NCBI GenBank assembly: GCA_046723735.1
Contig: JBKOVB010000134.1
Coordinates: 1-8,659 of the forward strand
Length of the DNA stretch: 8,659 nucleotides
Origin: RYN-111 sp046723735
GTDB lineage: Bacteria; Actinomycetota; Actinomycetes; Mycobacteriales; SCTD01
Direction of reading: 5' to 3'
A program made the translations under genes and the position numbers. The number at the start of each line of letters is the position of its first letter. Within the stretch, counting starts at the first letter, position 1. The notes under the pieces were generated by a model. That model worked only from the letters and a program-made list of their open reading frames with translations. It was not told the DNA's origin and searched no databases. Positions 1-8,200 of this stretch are shown one piece after another.

Positions 1-100
1 TGAGCACCTCGAGCCGGCCGAAGTGCTTGTGCACCTGCTCGGCCAGGACCATCGGTGCGACCGGGGCGGCGGGGGCTCCGTCGTACAGCTCGGCGCTCAC
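1..100 (-). CDS. Amino acid ABC transporter ATP-binding protein, N-terminal fragment (cut by window edge)
   Basis: Only the first 33 codons are visible; the gene continues beyond the left edge. The visible protein has a short Ala/Pro-rich leader of about 16 residues and then MVLAEQVHKHFGRLEVL, which is how GlnQ/HisP-type ATPases of polar amino acid importers begin (the first beta strand and the aromatic A-loop region before Walker A). Walker A, the signature motif and Walker B are out of view. The start is GTG at 100-98. It overlaps the permease stop by four bases (GTGA) and has a GAGGGG ribosome site at 110-115. An in-frame ATG at 52 has no ribosome site and is less likely. Position as third gene after binding protein and permease supports the role: cytoplasmic ATP hydrolysis that drives uptake. 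Substrate specificity cannot be read from this fragment. Confidence 0.85.
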   Translation of the reverse strand, partial: MSAELYDGAPAAPVAPMVLAEQVHKHFGRLEVL

Positions 101-984
101 AGCCTGGGTCCCCTCGTGAGGTTCGCCCGCAGCCGCTGCAGAGGCGTGGGGGGCAGCTCGCGCTGGGCGCCGCGGGCGAAGCGTCGCTCCAGGTAGTACT
201 GGAACACGCTGAAGATGCTCGTCAGGAGCAGGTACCAGATCGCCGCGGTGAACAGCAGCTCGATGACGAGCAGGTTTGACGTGTAGATACTGCGCGCCCC
301 CAGCAGCAGTTCTGGGTAGGTGATGACAGAGGCCAGCGACGAGGTCTTGAGCATGTTGATGAACTCGTTACCCGTCGGCGGGATGATCACCCGCATTGCC
401 TGCGGAAGAACCACCCGCCGCATGACCAGCAGCCGATGCATCCCCAGGGCCTGCGCGGCCTCGGTCTGACCCTCGTCGACCGCACCGATGCCCGCTCTAA
501 CGATCTCGGCCATATAGGCGCCCTCGTTGATGCCGAGCCCGAGCAGCGCCGCGAGGAACGGCGTCATGATGTCCGTGGTTTTGTAGCCCAGGAGCGTTGG
601 AAAGGCGAGCCCGAGGTTGTACCAGAGCAGCAGCTGCAACAGGACCGGTGTGCCACGGAAGAACCAGATGTACACCCAGGCGACAGCGCCCGTCACGGGG
701 TTTCCGGACTGCCGCATGACTGCGACCACCACGCCGATCGCGATGCCCATGGCCTGGGCCAGCACGCTGATGTACAACGTGTGCACGGCGCCACGCACGA
801 TGTTGTCGGCGGTGAGGAAATGCTTGGTCTGGCCCCATGCGATGTCTGCCGTCGCGAAGGCCCTGATGACGAGCGCGAGCAGGAGCACCACCAGGACGCC
901 GCTGAGCCAGCGCCCCCAGTGCCGGACCGGGACGGCGACGAGGGCCTCGGGCGCCGTCCCGGTCCCGCTCGTCGTGGTCGTCAT
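97..984 (-). CDS. Polar amino acid ABC transporter permease (HisM/GlnP family)
   Basis: Membrane subunit of a polar amino acid importer, 295 residues from the ATG at 984. A hydrophobic helix at about residues 27-45 precedes the conserved core, which starts near residue 60. Further membrane helices lie at about 66-90, 102-125, 140-155, 215-230 and 238-265. The EAA coupling loop that docks on the ATPase is clear: E175-A-A with G181, inside GQTEAAQALGMH, followed by VVLPQAMRVIIPPTGNEFI, a hallmark of the His/Glu/Gln/Arg permease family. The N-terminal extension with its extra helix makes it longer than the roughly 220 residues of minimal members. The frame stays open upstream to 1035, but the ATG at 984 is preferred because it overlaps the binding-protein stop as ATGA and the MTTTT leader looks natural. 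Its stop overlaps the ATPase start as GTGA. Only one permease gene is visible, so it may act as a homodimer. Confidence 0.93.
   Translation of the reverse strand: MTTTTSGTGTAPEALVAVPVRHWGRWLSGVLVVLLLALVIRAFATADIAWGQTKHFLTADNIVRGAVHTLYISVLAQAMGIAIGVVVAVMRQSGNPVTGAVAWVYIWFFRGTPVLLQLLLWYNLGLAFPTLLGYKTTDIMTPFLAALLGLGINEGAYMAEIVRAGIGAVDEGQTEAAQALGMHRLLVMRRVVLPQAMRVIIPPTGNEFINMLKTSSLASVITYPELLLGARSIYTSNLLVIELLFTAAIWYLLLTSIFSVFQYYLERRFARGAQRELPPTPLQRLRANLTRGPRL
110..115 (-). promoter_or_regulatory. Ribosome binding site of the ABC ATPase gene
   Basis: On the minus strand this reads GAGGGG and ends 9 bases before the GTG at 100. It lies inside the last codons of the permease gene and favours the GTG start over the internal ATG at 52, which has no purine-rich site upstream. 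Confidence 0.6.
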
Positions 985-1847
985 GTCCCGGCGTTGATCG
1001 TGGCCGTCTTCACCGCCCCCTGCGCGACGTTCCACTTCTCGAGGATCTTGGCGTAGGTCCCGTCGTCGATGACCGCCTGCACGGCCTTCTGGAGGGCGTC
1101 ACGCAGCTGGGTGTCCGCCTTGCGGACGCCGATGCCGTAGGGACCGGCCTCGATCTGGTCGCCCACCACCTCGTAGTCGTTGCTCTTGCTGGCGGTGTAG
1201 GCGGCGACCGGGAAGTCGTTCATGTCCGCGACCGCGCGACCCTGCTTCACCTGCAGCAGCGCCTCCGGGTCGGTGTCGAACTTGAGGATCGTGAGGCCCT
1301 TGCTGCCGCACTTCTTCTTCTGCGCCTCGGCCACGGCATCCTGGGTCGTGCCGCGCTGGAGCGCGATGGTCTTGCCGCAGAAGTCGTCGAGCGACTGGAT
1401 GTGCTGCGGGTTGCCCTTCTTGACGATGATCGACGTGCCGACGAGGAAGTAGTCGACGAAGTCGATCTGCTTCTGGCGGTCCTTGGTGTCGCTCATCGCG
1501 CTCATGATCAGGTCGAGGCGCTTGCTCTTGAGCGACGTGATGAGGCCGTCGAAGGTGCCGTTGCTGAACTTCAGCTTCACGCCCAGCTTGTCGCCCATCG
1601 CCTTGGCGAGGTCAGGGTCGATGCCGATGACCGTGGTCCCGTCGCTGGCGAACGACTCGACCGGCGGGTAGGCGATGTCGGAGCCGACGACCAGCTCGCC
1701 CTTGTCGCGGACCGCCTGGGGGAGCAAGGTGGCGAGCGGCGCGGGAGCCTTGCTCCCGCTCTTGGCCTTGTTGTTGTTGTCGTTGCCGCCGCAGCCCGCG
1801 ACGAGCAGCAGCGACGCGGCGACGAGAGGAAGCAGACGAACGCGCAC
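981..1847 (-). CDS. Amino acid ABC transporter substrate-binding lipoprotein (SBP family 3)
   Basis: Extracytoplasmic receptor of the importer, 288 residues. The N terminus is a lipoprotein signal peptide: MRVR, a hydrophobic stretch, then lipobox LVAGC with the lipidated cysteine at residue 19. A flexible Asn/Lys/Ser/Pro-rich tether follows (about 20-40). The mature fold is the family 3 type: VVGSDIAYPPVE (53-64), GIDPDLAKAMGDKLG (75-89), GTFDGLITSL (97-106), LDLIMSAMSDTKDR (111-124, where the Arg usually contacts the ligand carboxylate), FVDYFLVGTSIIVKKG (130-145), and a second lobe with GKTIALQRGTTQ (158-169). Cys157 and Cys180 could form a disulfide outside the membrane. The GTG start at 1847 has a strong ribosome site. 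It is the first gene of the operon, facing the malic enzyme gene across a 211 bp spacer. The ligand is probably a polar or charged amino acid, but the exact one is not readable. Confidence 0.93.
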   Translation of the reverse strand: MRVRLLPLVAASLLLVAGCGGNDNNNKAKSGSKAPAPLATLLPQAVRDKGELVVGSDIAYPPVESFASDGTTVIGIDPDLAKAMGDKLGVKLKFSNGTFDGLITSLKSKRLDLIMSAMSDTKDRQKQIDFVDYFLVGTSIIVKKGNPQHIQSLDDFCGKTIALQRGTTQDAVAEAQKKKCGSKGLTILKFDTDPEALLQVKQGRAVADMNDFPVAAYTASKSNDYEVVGDQIEAGPYGIGVRKADTQLRDALQKAVQAVIDDGTYAKILEKWNVAQGAVKTATINAGT

Positions 1848-1853
1848 AGCGGG

Positions 1854-1858
1854 CCTCC
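1854..1858 (-). promoter_or_regulatory. Ribosome binding site of the substrate-binding protein gene
   Basis: The minus strand reads GGAGG, six bases before the GTG at 1847. It is a near-ideal Shine-Dalgarno match and fixes the start so that the signal peptide is complete. Confidence 0.8.
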
Positions 1859-1995
1859 GAGGGTTGGGTGGGGCGCAAGGTCATCCTGACATCTGCCCTG
1901 CCGATAAGGGGAGAACCCGTTGTGAGAGGATGTGGCGCCGGGCGACCCCCGACCGACGTCGCGCAGCACAACCCGCTGCGCACCCCCAGCCAAGT

Positions 1996-2007
1996 CGTCG
2001 ATCGACG
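1996..2007. repeat. Perfect 12-bp palindrome upstream of the malic enzyme gene
   Basis: CGTCGATCGACG equals its own reverse complement and ends 51 bases before the annotated GTG at 2059. It could be an operator for a dimeric regulator. CG-rich palindromes of this size also arise by chance in high-GC DNA, so a regulatory role is inference only. Confidence 0.35.
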
Positions 2008-2058
2008 GCGTCGTCGTGCACCGGGTCGAGTGCGGGCGGCGCCGGTGGGAGCCCGTGA

Positions 2059-3273
<1,215 letters not shown>

Positions 3274-3285
3274 CCGAGGCCTCGA

Positions 3286-3291
3286 TAGCCT
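3286..3291 (+). promoter_or_regulatory. Candidate -10 element of a leaderless promoter for the MDR dehydrogenase gene
   Basis: TAGCCT matches the actinobacterial TAnnnT -10 pattern and ends six bases before the A of the ATG at 3298, the normal distance from a -10 element to a transcription start. The gene has no Shine-Dalgarno match at usable distance; the nearest GAGG, at 3276-3279, is 18 bases away. Together this suggests a transcript that begins at the start codon. No clear -35 hexamer is visible, so the call is tentative. Confidence 0.4.
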
Positions 3292-3297
3292 CCGATC

Positions 3298-4263
3298 ATG
3301 CTCGCGGTCACCTGCACGTCCCAGTCCCCCGAGGACCCCCTGGCGGGTCTGGCCGTCGGGGAGCGACCCGAGCCGGCCGTGCCCGACGGCTGGGTGCGGG
3401 TCAACGTCAAGGCCGCCGCGCTCAACCACCACGACCTGTGGTCCCTCAAGGGCGTGGGGCTGCCCGCGGACCGGCTGCCGATGGTGCTCGGGTGCGACGC
3501 GGCCGGCACGCTCGACGACGGCACGGAGGTCGTCGTCCACGCCGTGGTCCCGACGCCCGGGTGGACCGGCGACGAGACGCTCGACCCCGGACGCACGCTG
3601 CTGTCCGAGAAGTACGACGGGACGCTGGCCGAGCAGGTCGTCGTCCCCGCGGCGAACGTGCTCCCGAAGCCCCGGGAGCTGACTTGGGAGCAGGCCGCCT
3701 GTCTCCCCACGGCGTGGCTCACGGCGTACCGGATGGTCTTCACCAACGCCGGCGTGCGACCGGGCCAGACCGTGCTGGTGCAGGGCGCGGGCGGCGGCGT
3801 GGCCACGGCTGCGATCGCGCTCGCGCGCGCCGCCGGGCTGACGGTGTGGGCCACGAGCCGTGACGAGGAGAAGCGGCGGCGGGCCCTCGAGTTGGGTGCG
3901 CACGAGGTGTTCGAGAGCGGGGCGCGCCTCCCGGGCAAGGTCGATGCCGTGCTGGAGACGGTCGGCAAGGCCACGTGGTCGCACTCGCTGCGGGCGCTGC
4001 GGCCAGGCGGGACCCTGGTCGTGTCGGGTGCGACGACCGGGTTCGACCCGAGCGCGGAGCTCAACCGGGTGTACTTCCTCCAGCTCAGGATCGTAGGCAG
4101 CACCATGGGCAACCGGCAGGAGCTTGCCGACCTGCTGCAGCTGTGCGCACGGTCCGGTCTGCGGCCGGTCGTCGACGACGTCCGGCCGCTCGCCGACGCG
4201 CGAGCGAGCTTTGAACGACTCGCCACGGGTGAGGTCTTCGGCAAGCTCGTGCTGACGGTCTGA
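3298..4263 (+). CDS. Zinc-less MDR-family dehydrogenase (quinone oxidoreductase-like)
   Basis: Soluble NAD(P)H-dependent oxidoreductase of the medium-chain dehydrogenase/reductase superfamily, 321 residues. The N-terminal GroES-like domain (about 1-125) has VRVNVKAAALNHHDLW (33-48) and LGCDAAG (64-70). The Rossmann domain follows with VLVQGAGGGVATAAIALA (159-176), then TVWATSRDEEKR (182-193), where Ser187/Arg188 suit an NADPH phosphate. The C terminus carries the typical FGKLVLTV ending. The zinc-type GHE motif is replaced by GCD at 65-67, Asn43 stands where the catalytic Cys is usual, and the four-Cys structural zinc lobe is absent, so it should work without zinc, like quinone reductases. 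Substrate unknown. It lies 24 bp after the malic enzyme stop and 9 bp before the rhomboid gene, so it may be co-transcribed with both, besides a possible promoter of its own. Confidence 0.85.
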   Translation: MLAVTCTSQSPEDPLAGLAVGERPEPAVPDGWVRVNVKAAALNHHDLWSLKGVGLPADRLPMVLGCDAAGTLDDGTEVVVHAVVPTPGWTGDETLDPGRTLLSEKYDGTLAEQVVVPAANVLPKPRELTWEQAACLPTAWLTAYRMVFTNAGVRPGQTVLVQGAGGGVATAAIALARAAGLTVWATSRDEEKRRRALELGAHEVFESGARLPGKVDAVLETVGKATWSHSLRALRPGGTLVVSGATTGFDPSAELNRVYFLQLRIVGSTMGNRQELADLLQLCARSGLRPVVDDVRPLADARASFERLATGEVFGKLVLTV

Positions 4264-4267
4264 GGAG
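4262..4267 (+). promoter_or_regulatory. Ribosome binding site of the rhomboid protease gene
   Basis: GAGGAG overlaps the TGA stop of the upstream dehydrogenase (TGAGGAG) and ends five bases before the GTG at 4273. It fixes that GTG as the start and suggests coupled translation of the two genes. Confidence 0.7.
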
Positions 4268-4272
4268 CTGCG

Positions 4273-5046
4273 GTGGTCCTCCCGGTCCACGACGACAACC
4301 CGACGCGGCGGCCTGCCGTCGTGACGATGGCGCTGATCGCGGTGAACGTCGTCGCTTTCCTGTTCAGCCCGCTCGCCGGGCACGTGGTGGGAGACCAGTC
4401 AGCGCGCGCGCAGTGCCGGCAGGTCGCCTTCCTTGATCAGTGGGCCGCGAAGCCCGACGAGCTCGTGCACAACCGGCAGGAGCCGGTCGGCGCGACGGGG
4501 GAGGTGGCAGAGGTTCGTGGGCGGCTCGGCTGCCTCGTGGTCAGCCCTCCGCCGTACGAGAAGACGCCGCTCCTGTCGGCGCTCACGGCGATGTTCCTTC
4601 ACGGCGGGTGGCTGCACCTGCTCGGCAACATGCTGTTCCTGTGGGTCTTCGGCAACAACGTCGAGGACCGGCTGGGACGGCTGAGGTACCTGCTCTTCTA
4701 CCTGCTGTGCGGGTTCGCCGCGACGTACGGCTTCGCGCTTTTCCAGCCGACCTCGACGGAGCCGCTCGTCGGCGCGTCAGGGGCGATCGCCGGAGTCCTG
4801 GGCGCCTACATCGTGCTGTTCCCACGCGCGCGGGTGCTGTCGCTGCTGACGTTCTTCTTCTTCCTGCCGGTGCGCCTGCCCGCGTGGGTAGTGCTCGGCA
4901 CGTGGTTCCTGCTGCAGTACGTCTTCTTCCTCGGCGCCGGCATCGCCGAGGGTGGTGTCGCGTACGGCGCGCACGTCATCGGCTTCGTCCTGGGAGCGGC
5001 GCTCGTCTGGCCGCTCAGACACCGCGCCCGGCAGGCCTACTGGTAG
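4273..5046 (+). CDS. Rhomboid family intramembrane serine protease
   Basis: Integral membrane protease that cleaves transmembrane substrates within or near the bilayer, 257 residues. The first helix lies at about 16-36. A hydrophilic loop of about 60 residues (40-98) follows, carrying Cys48 and Cys87. The second helix begins with HGGWLHLLGNM, where His110 and Asn119 sit at the usual oxyanion positions. The nucleophile Ser169 is in GASGAIAG (167-174), and the catalytic His234 is in YGAHVIGF (231-238). Helices run at about 137-157, 165-183, 187-198/203-222 and 229-247, giving a basic six-helix rhomboid core without an extra cytoplasmic domain. All catalytic residues are present, so it should be active. 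The GTG start is set by a good ribosome site overlapping the upstream stop. Its natural substrate cannot be inferred from the neighbours, which are metabolic genes. Confidence 0.93.
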   Translation: MVLPVHDDNPTRRPAVVTMALIAVNVVAFLFSPLAGHVVGDQSARAQCRQVAFLDQWAAKPDELVHNRQEPVGATGEVAEVRGRLGCLVVSPPPYEKTPLLSALTAMFLHGGWLHLLGNMLFLWVFGNNVEDRLGRLRYLLFYLLCGFAATYGFALFQPTSTEPLVGASGAIAGVLGAYIVLFPRARVLSLLTFFFFLPVRLPAWVVLGTWFLLQYVFFLGAGIAEGGVAYGAHVIGFVLGAALVWPLRHRARQAYW

Positions 5047-5052
5047 CGCTAC
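5043..5052. repeat. 10-bp palindrome containing both convergent stop codons
   Basis: GTAGCGCTAC is a perfect palindrome. Its left half holds the TAG stop of the rhomboid gene (5044-5046) and its right half holds the TAG stop of the DUF6104 gene on the minus strand (5051-5049). It has no loop or T-tract, so it is not a standard terminator. A weak hairpin, CCTCG-TCGT-CGAGG, lies at 5057-5070 within the DUF6104 codons. Confidence 0.4.
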
Positions 5053-5225
5053 TCGTCCTCGTCGTCGAGGCGGGCCAGCCAGGTCGCAACCCGCTCGACC
5101 GGTACCTCGAACTCGGGGTGCTGGTCGACGAACTCGCGCAACCGGTCGGCGAGCCAGGCGAAGGTGACCTCCTCCTCGCCGCGCCGCTGCGCGAGCTCCT
5201 CGATGCCGCGGTCCGTGAAGTACAT
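5049..5225 (-). CDS. DUF6104 family small protein downstream of kgd
   Basis: A 58-residue acidic protein that begins MYFTDRGIEELAQRRGEEEV and ends VERVATWLARLDDEDE. It matches, from memory, the DUF6104 family found next to kgd in actinobacteria. No signal peptide, membrane segment or cysteine is present. The pattern of charged and hydrophobic residues, with Trp24 and Trp49, suggests a compact helical fold. The ATG at 5225 is chosen although the frame is open further upstream to 5450, because that extra part is an Arg/Ser/Pro-rich shadow of kgd and the family starts at MYFTDRG. A GAGG ribosome site lies inside the last codons of kgd, whose stop is 4 bases upstream, so translation is probably coupled. 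Function is unknown; context suggests a link with 2-oxoglutarate metabolism, which is inference. Confidence 0.85.
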   Translation of the reverse strand: MYFTDRGIEELAQRRGEEEVTFAWLADRLREFVDQHPEFEVPVERVATWLARLDDEDE

Positions 5226-5229
5226 GCGA

Positions 5230-8200
5230 CTACCTCGCGAAGACGGCCTGAACGAGCGCGGCCTGCTCCATCTCGTGGACCTTGTGCGAGCCGGCCGCCG
5301 GCGAGGCGGCCGCCCGACGTGAGATCCGGCGCAGCGCCGTACCAGGGGGCAGCTGCTCCGGCAGCGAGAGCGCGACGTGCGACCAGGCGCCCTGGTTCGC
5401 CGGCTCCTCCTGCGCCCAGACGACGTCGCTCGCGTGGGGGTAGGCGGCAATTGCCTCGCGGATCTCGGCGGCGGGCAGCGGGTAGAGCTGCTCGACCCGG
5501 ATCAGGGCCACCGACGGGTCGTCCGCCTTGCGCCGTGCCGCGGCCAGGTCGTAGTGCAGCTTGCCGGCGGTCAGCACGACCCGCGTCACACCAGCCGGGT
5601 CGGGTGACTCGCCGTCCTCGAGCACCTTCTGCCAGCGGCCCGAGGTGAAGTCGGCCGGCTCACTCGTCGCAGCCTTGAGGCGCAGCATCGACTTGGGCGT
5701 GAAGATGATGAGCGGCCGATCGACGTCGGCGAGCGCCTGGGCGCGCAGCAGGTGGAAGTGCTGGGCCGGCGTGGTCGGGTAGGCCACCGTCATGTTGTCC
5801 TCGGCGCACAGCTGCAGGAACCGCTCGATGCGCGCGGAGGAGTGGTCGGGCCCTTGGCCCTCGTAGCCGTGGGGGAGGAGCAGCGTCACGCCGGAGCGCT
5901 GGCCCCACTTCGCCTCGCCGGAGGAGATGTACTCGTCGATGATCGTCATGGCGCCGTTGACGAAATCGCCGAACTGCGCCTCCCACAGCACGAGTGCGCC
6001 GGGTCGCGCGACGGCGTAGCCGTACTCGAAGCCCACGCAGGCGTACTCGGACAGCAGCGAGTCGTAGACGTGGAAGTGCGCCTGCTCGGGCGACAGGTAG
6101 CGCAGTGGCGTGTGCTCCGCGCCGGTGTTGCGGTCGATGAGCGTGGCGTGGCGCTGCACGAACGTGCCGCGGCGGGAGTCCTGACCCGCGAGCCGCACCG
6201 GGTGGCCCGCGAGCAGCAAGGAGCCGAAGGCCAGGATCTCCCCGAAGCCCCAGTCGATCCCGCCCTGGGTGACCATCGCCGCGCGCCGCTCCATGAGCGG
6301 CGCCAGCTTCGGGTGCGGCGTGAAGCCCTCCGGCAGGTTGGCGTGCGCCTTGCCGATGACGTCGAGGACGTCCTGCGGCACGGCGGTCTGCACCGTCGAC
6401 AGGTCGAGGATGGGCGGCATGACGGGCTCGGCGGCCGTCGAGGTGGCGGCGTCGCGCGTCTCGGAGAAGACCCGCTCCAGCTGCTGCTGGTAGTCCTTCA
6501 GCGCCTCCTCGGCCTCCTCGATGGTGATGTCACCGCGGCCGACCAGCTGCTCGGTGTAGGTCTTGCGCACGCTGCGCTTGCTGTCGATCACGTCGTACAT
6601 CAGCGGCTGCGTCATCGACGGGTCGTCGCCCTCGTTGTGCCCGCGTCGCCGGTAGCAGACCATGTCGACCACGACGTCCTTCTTGAACGCCTGCCGGAAC
6701 TCGAAGGCGAGCACCGCGACCCGCACGCACGCTTCGGGGTCGTCGCCGTTCACGTGGAAGATCGGCGCCTGCACGGTGCGCGCGACGTCCGTGGAGTACG
6801 TCGACGAGCGGCTGCTCTCCGGGGCGGTCGTGAAGCCGACCTGGTTGTTGATGACCACGTGCACGGTGCCGCCGGTCCGGTACCCGCGCAGCTGGCCCAT
6901 CTGCAGGGTCTCCGCCACGACGCCCTGGCCCGCGAAGGCGGCGTCGCCGTGGATGAGCACCGGCAGGACGGTGTAGCCGGCAACCCCCTTGTCGAGCACG
7001 TCCTGCTTGGCGCGCACGATGCCCTCGAGCACCGGGTCGACCGCCTCGAGGTGCGAGGGGTTGGACGTGAGCGACACCTTGGTCGAGCTGCCGTTCGCCG
7101 ACCGGTAGACGCCCTCGGCACCGAGGTGGTACTTCACGTCACCGGAGCCCTGCACCGACGACGGGTCGATGTTGCCCTCGAACTCGCGGAAGATCTGGCC
7201 GTAGGACTTGCCCACGATGTTGGCCAGCACGTTCAGCCGGCCACGGTGCGCCATGCCGATGACGACCTCGTCGAGGTCCGCGCCGGCCGCGCCGTCCAGG
7301 ACTGCCTCGAGCATCGGGATGACGGCCTCGCCGCCCTCGAGCGAGAACCGCTTCTGCCCGACGAACTTGGTCTGCAGGAAGTTCTCGAACGCCTCCGAGG
7401 CGTTGAGCTGCTTGAGCACGCGCAGCTGCAGCTCGCGGTCGGGCTGGTGGGCCTTCTTCTCCACCCGCTCCTGGATCCACCGGCGCTGGTCGGGGTCCTG
7501 GATGTGCATGTACTCGATGCCGACGGTGCGGCAGTAGGAGTCGCGCAGCACACCGAGGACGTCGCGCAGCTTCATGACGCGCTGACCCGCGAAGCCGCCG
7601 ACGGGGAACTCGCGGTCGAGGTCCCACAGCGTCAGGCCGTGGTTGACGACGTCGAGGTCGGGGTGGGTGCGGATCTTGAAGTTCAGCGGGTCGGTGTCGG
7701 CCATCAGGTGGCCGCGGACGCGATAGGCGTGGATGAGCTCGTTGACCCGCGTGGCCTTGTCGAGGTCGCCCTCGTGGCTGGTCGAGACGTCGGCGACCCA
7801 GCGCACCGGCTCGTACGGGATCCGGAGGGCCGCGAAGACGTCGTCGTAGAACCCGTCCTCGCCGAGCAGCAGCTCGTGCATGCGGCGCAGGAACTCGCCC
7901 GACTGAGCACCCTGGATGATCCGGTGGTCGTACGTCGAGGTCAGCGTGATGATCTTGCTGATCGCCATCCGGGCGAGCTGCTCCTCGGAGGCGCCCTGGA
8001 ACTCGGCGGGGTACTCCATCGCGCCCACGCCGATGATGGCGCCCTGCCCCTGCATGAGGCGGGGCATCGAGTGCACCGTGCCGATGCCACCGGGGTTGGT
8101 CAGGCTGATCGTCGTACCGGCGAAGTCCTCGACCGTGAGCTTGCCGTTGCGCGCGCGGCGGACGATGTCCTCGTAGGCCGCGTGGAACTGCGCGAAATCC

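Larger units (their letters stand above)
1848..2058. promoter_or_regulatory. Divergent intergenic region between the ABC operon and the malic enzyme gene
   Basis: This 211 bp spacer must hold the start of transcription for the minus-strand importer operon and for the plus-strand malic enzyme gene. I looked for -35/-10 pairs on both strands and found none convincing. Its most ordered element is a perfect 12-bp palindrome at 1996-2007. The sequence AACCCG occurs twice (1914-1919 and 1970-1975), and TTGTG/CACAA form a short inverted pair (1920-1924 and 1967-1971); both may be chance. No riboswitch or tRNA was recognised. Confidence 0.5.

Noticed and set aside
985..1035. Longer permease starting at the ATG at 1035
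   Set aside because: It would overlap the binding-protein gene by 55 bases. The added residues are not permease-like, and the ATG at 984 gives a standard ATGA overlap.
1930..2058. A 42-codon ATG frame that ends in TGA directly before the malic enzyme GTG, like a leader peptide
   Set aside because: GAGAGG touches the ATG with no spacing, the product is an Arg/Ser/Ala/Pro-rich mix typical of shadow frames, and there is no run of one amino acid to suggest attenuation.
1848..2058. Riboswitch, attenuator, tRNA or small RNA in the divergent spacer
   Set aside because: No tRNA arms, riboswitch core motifs or terminator-like hairpin with T-tract were recognised on either strand.
5226..5450. Upstream extension of the DUF6104 gene to a 133-codon frame
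   Set aside because: The added 75 residues overlap kgd in another frame and are Arg/Ser/Pro-rich. The family begins at MYFTDRG, and a ribosome site supports the ATG at 5225.
4440..5648. A 402-codon plus-strand open frame running across the rhomboid, DUF6104 and kgd genes
   Set aside because: Arg/Ala/Pro-rich shadow that crosses three well-supported genes on both strands; no recognisable motif or ribosome site.
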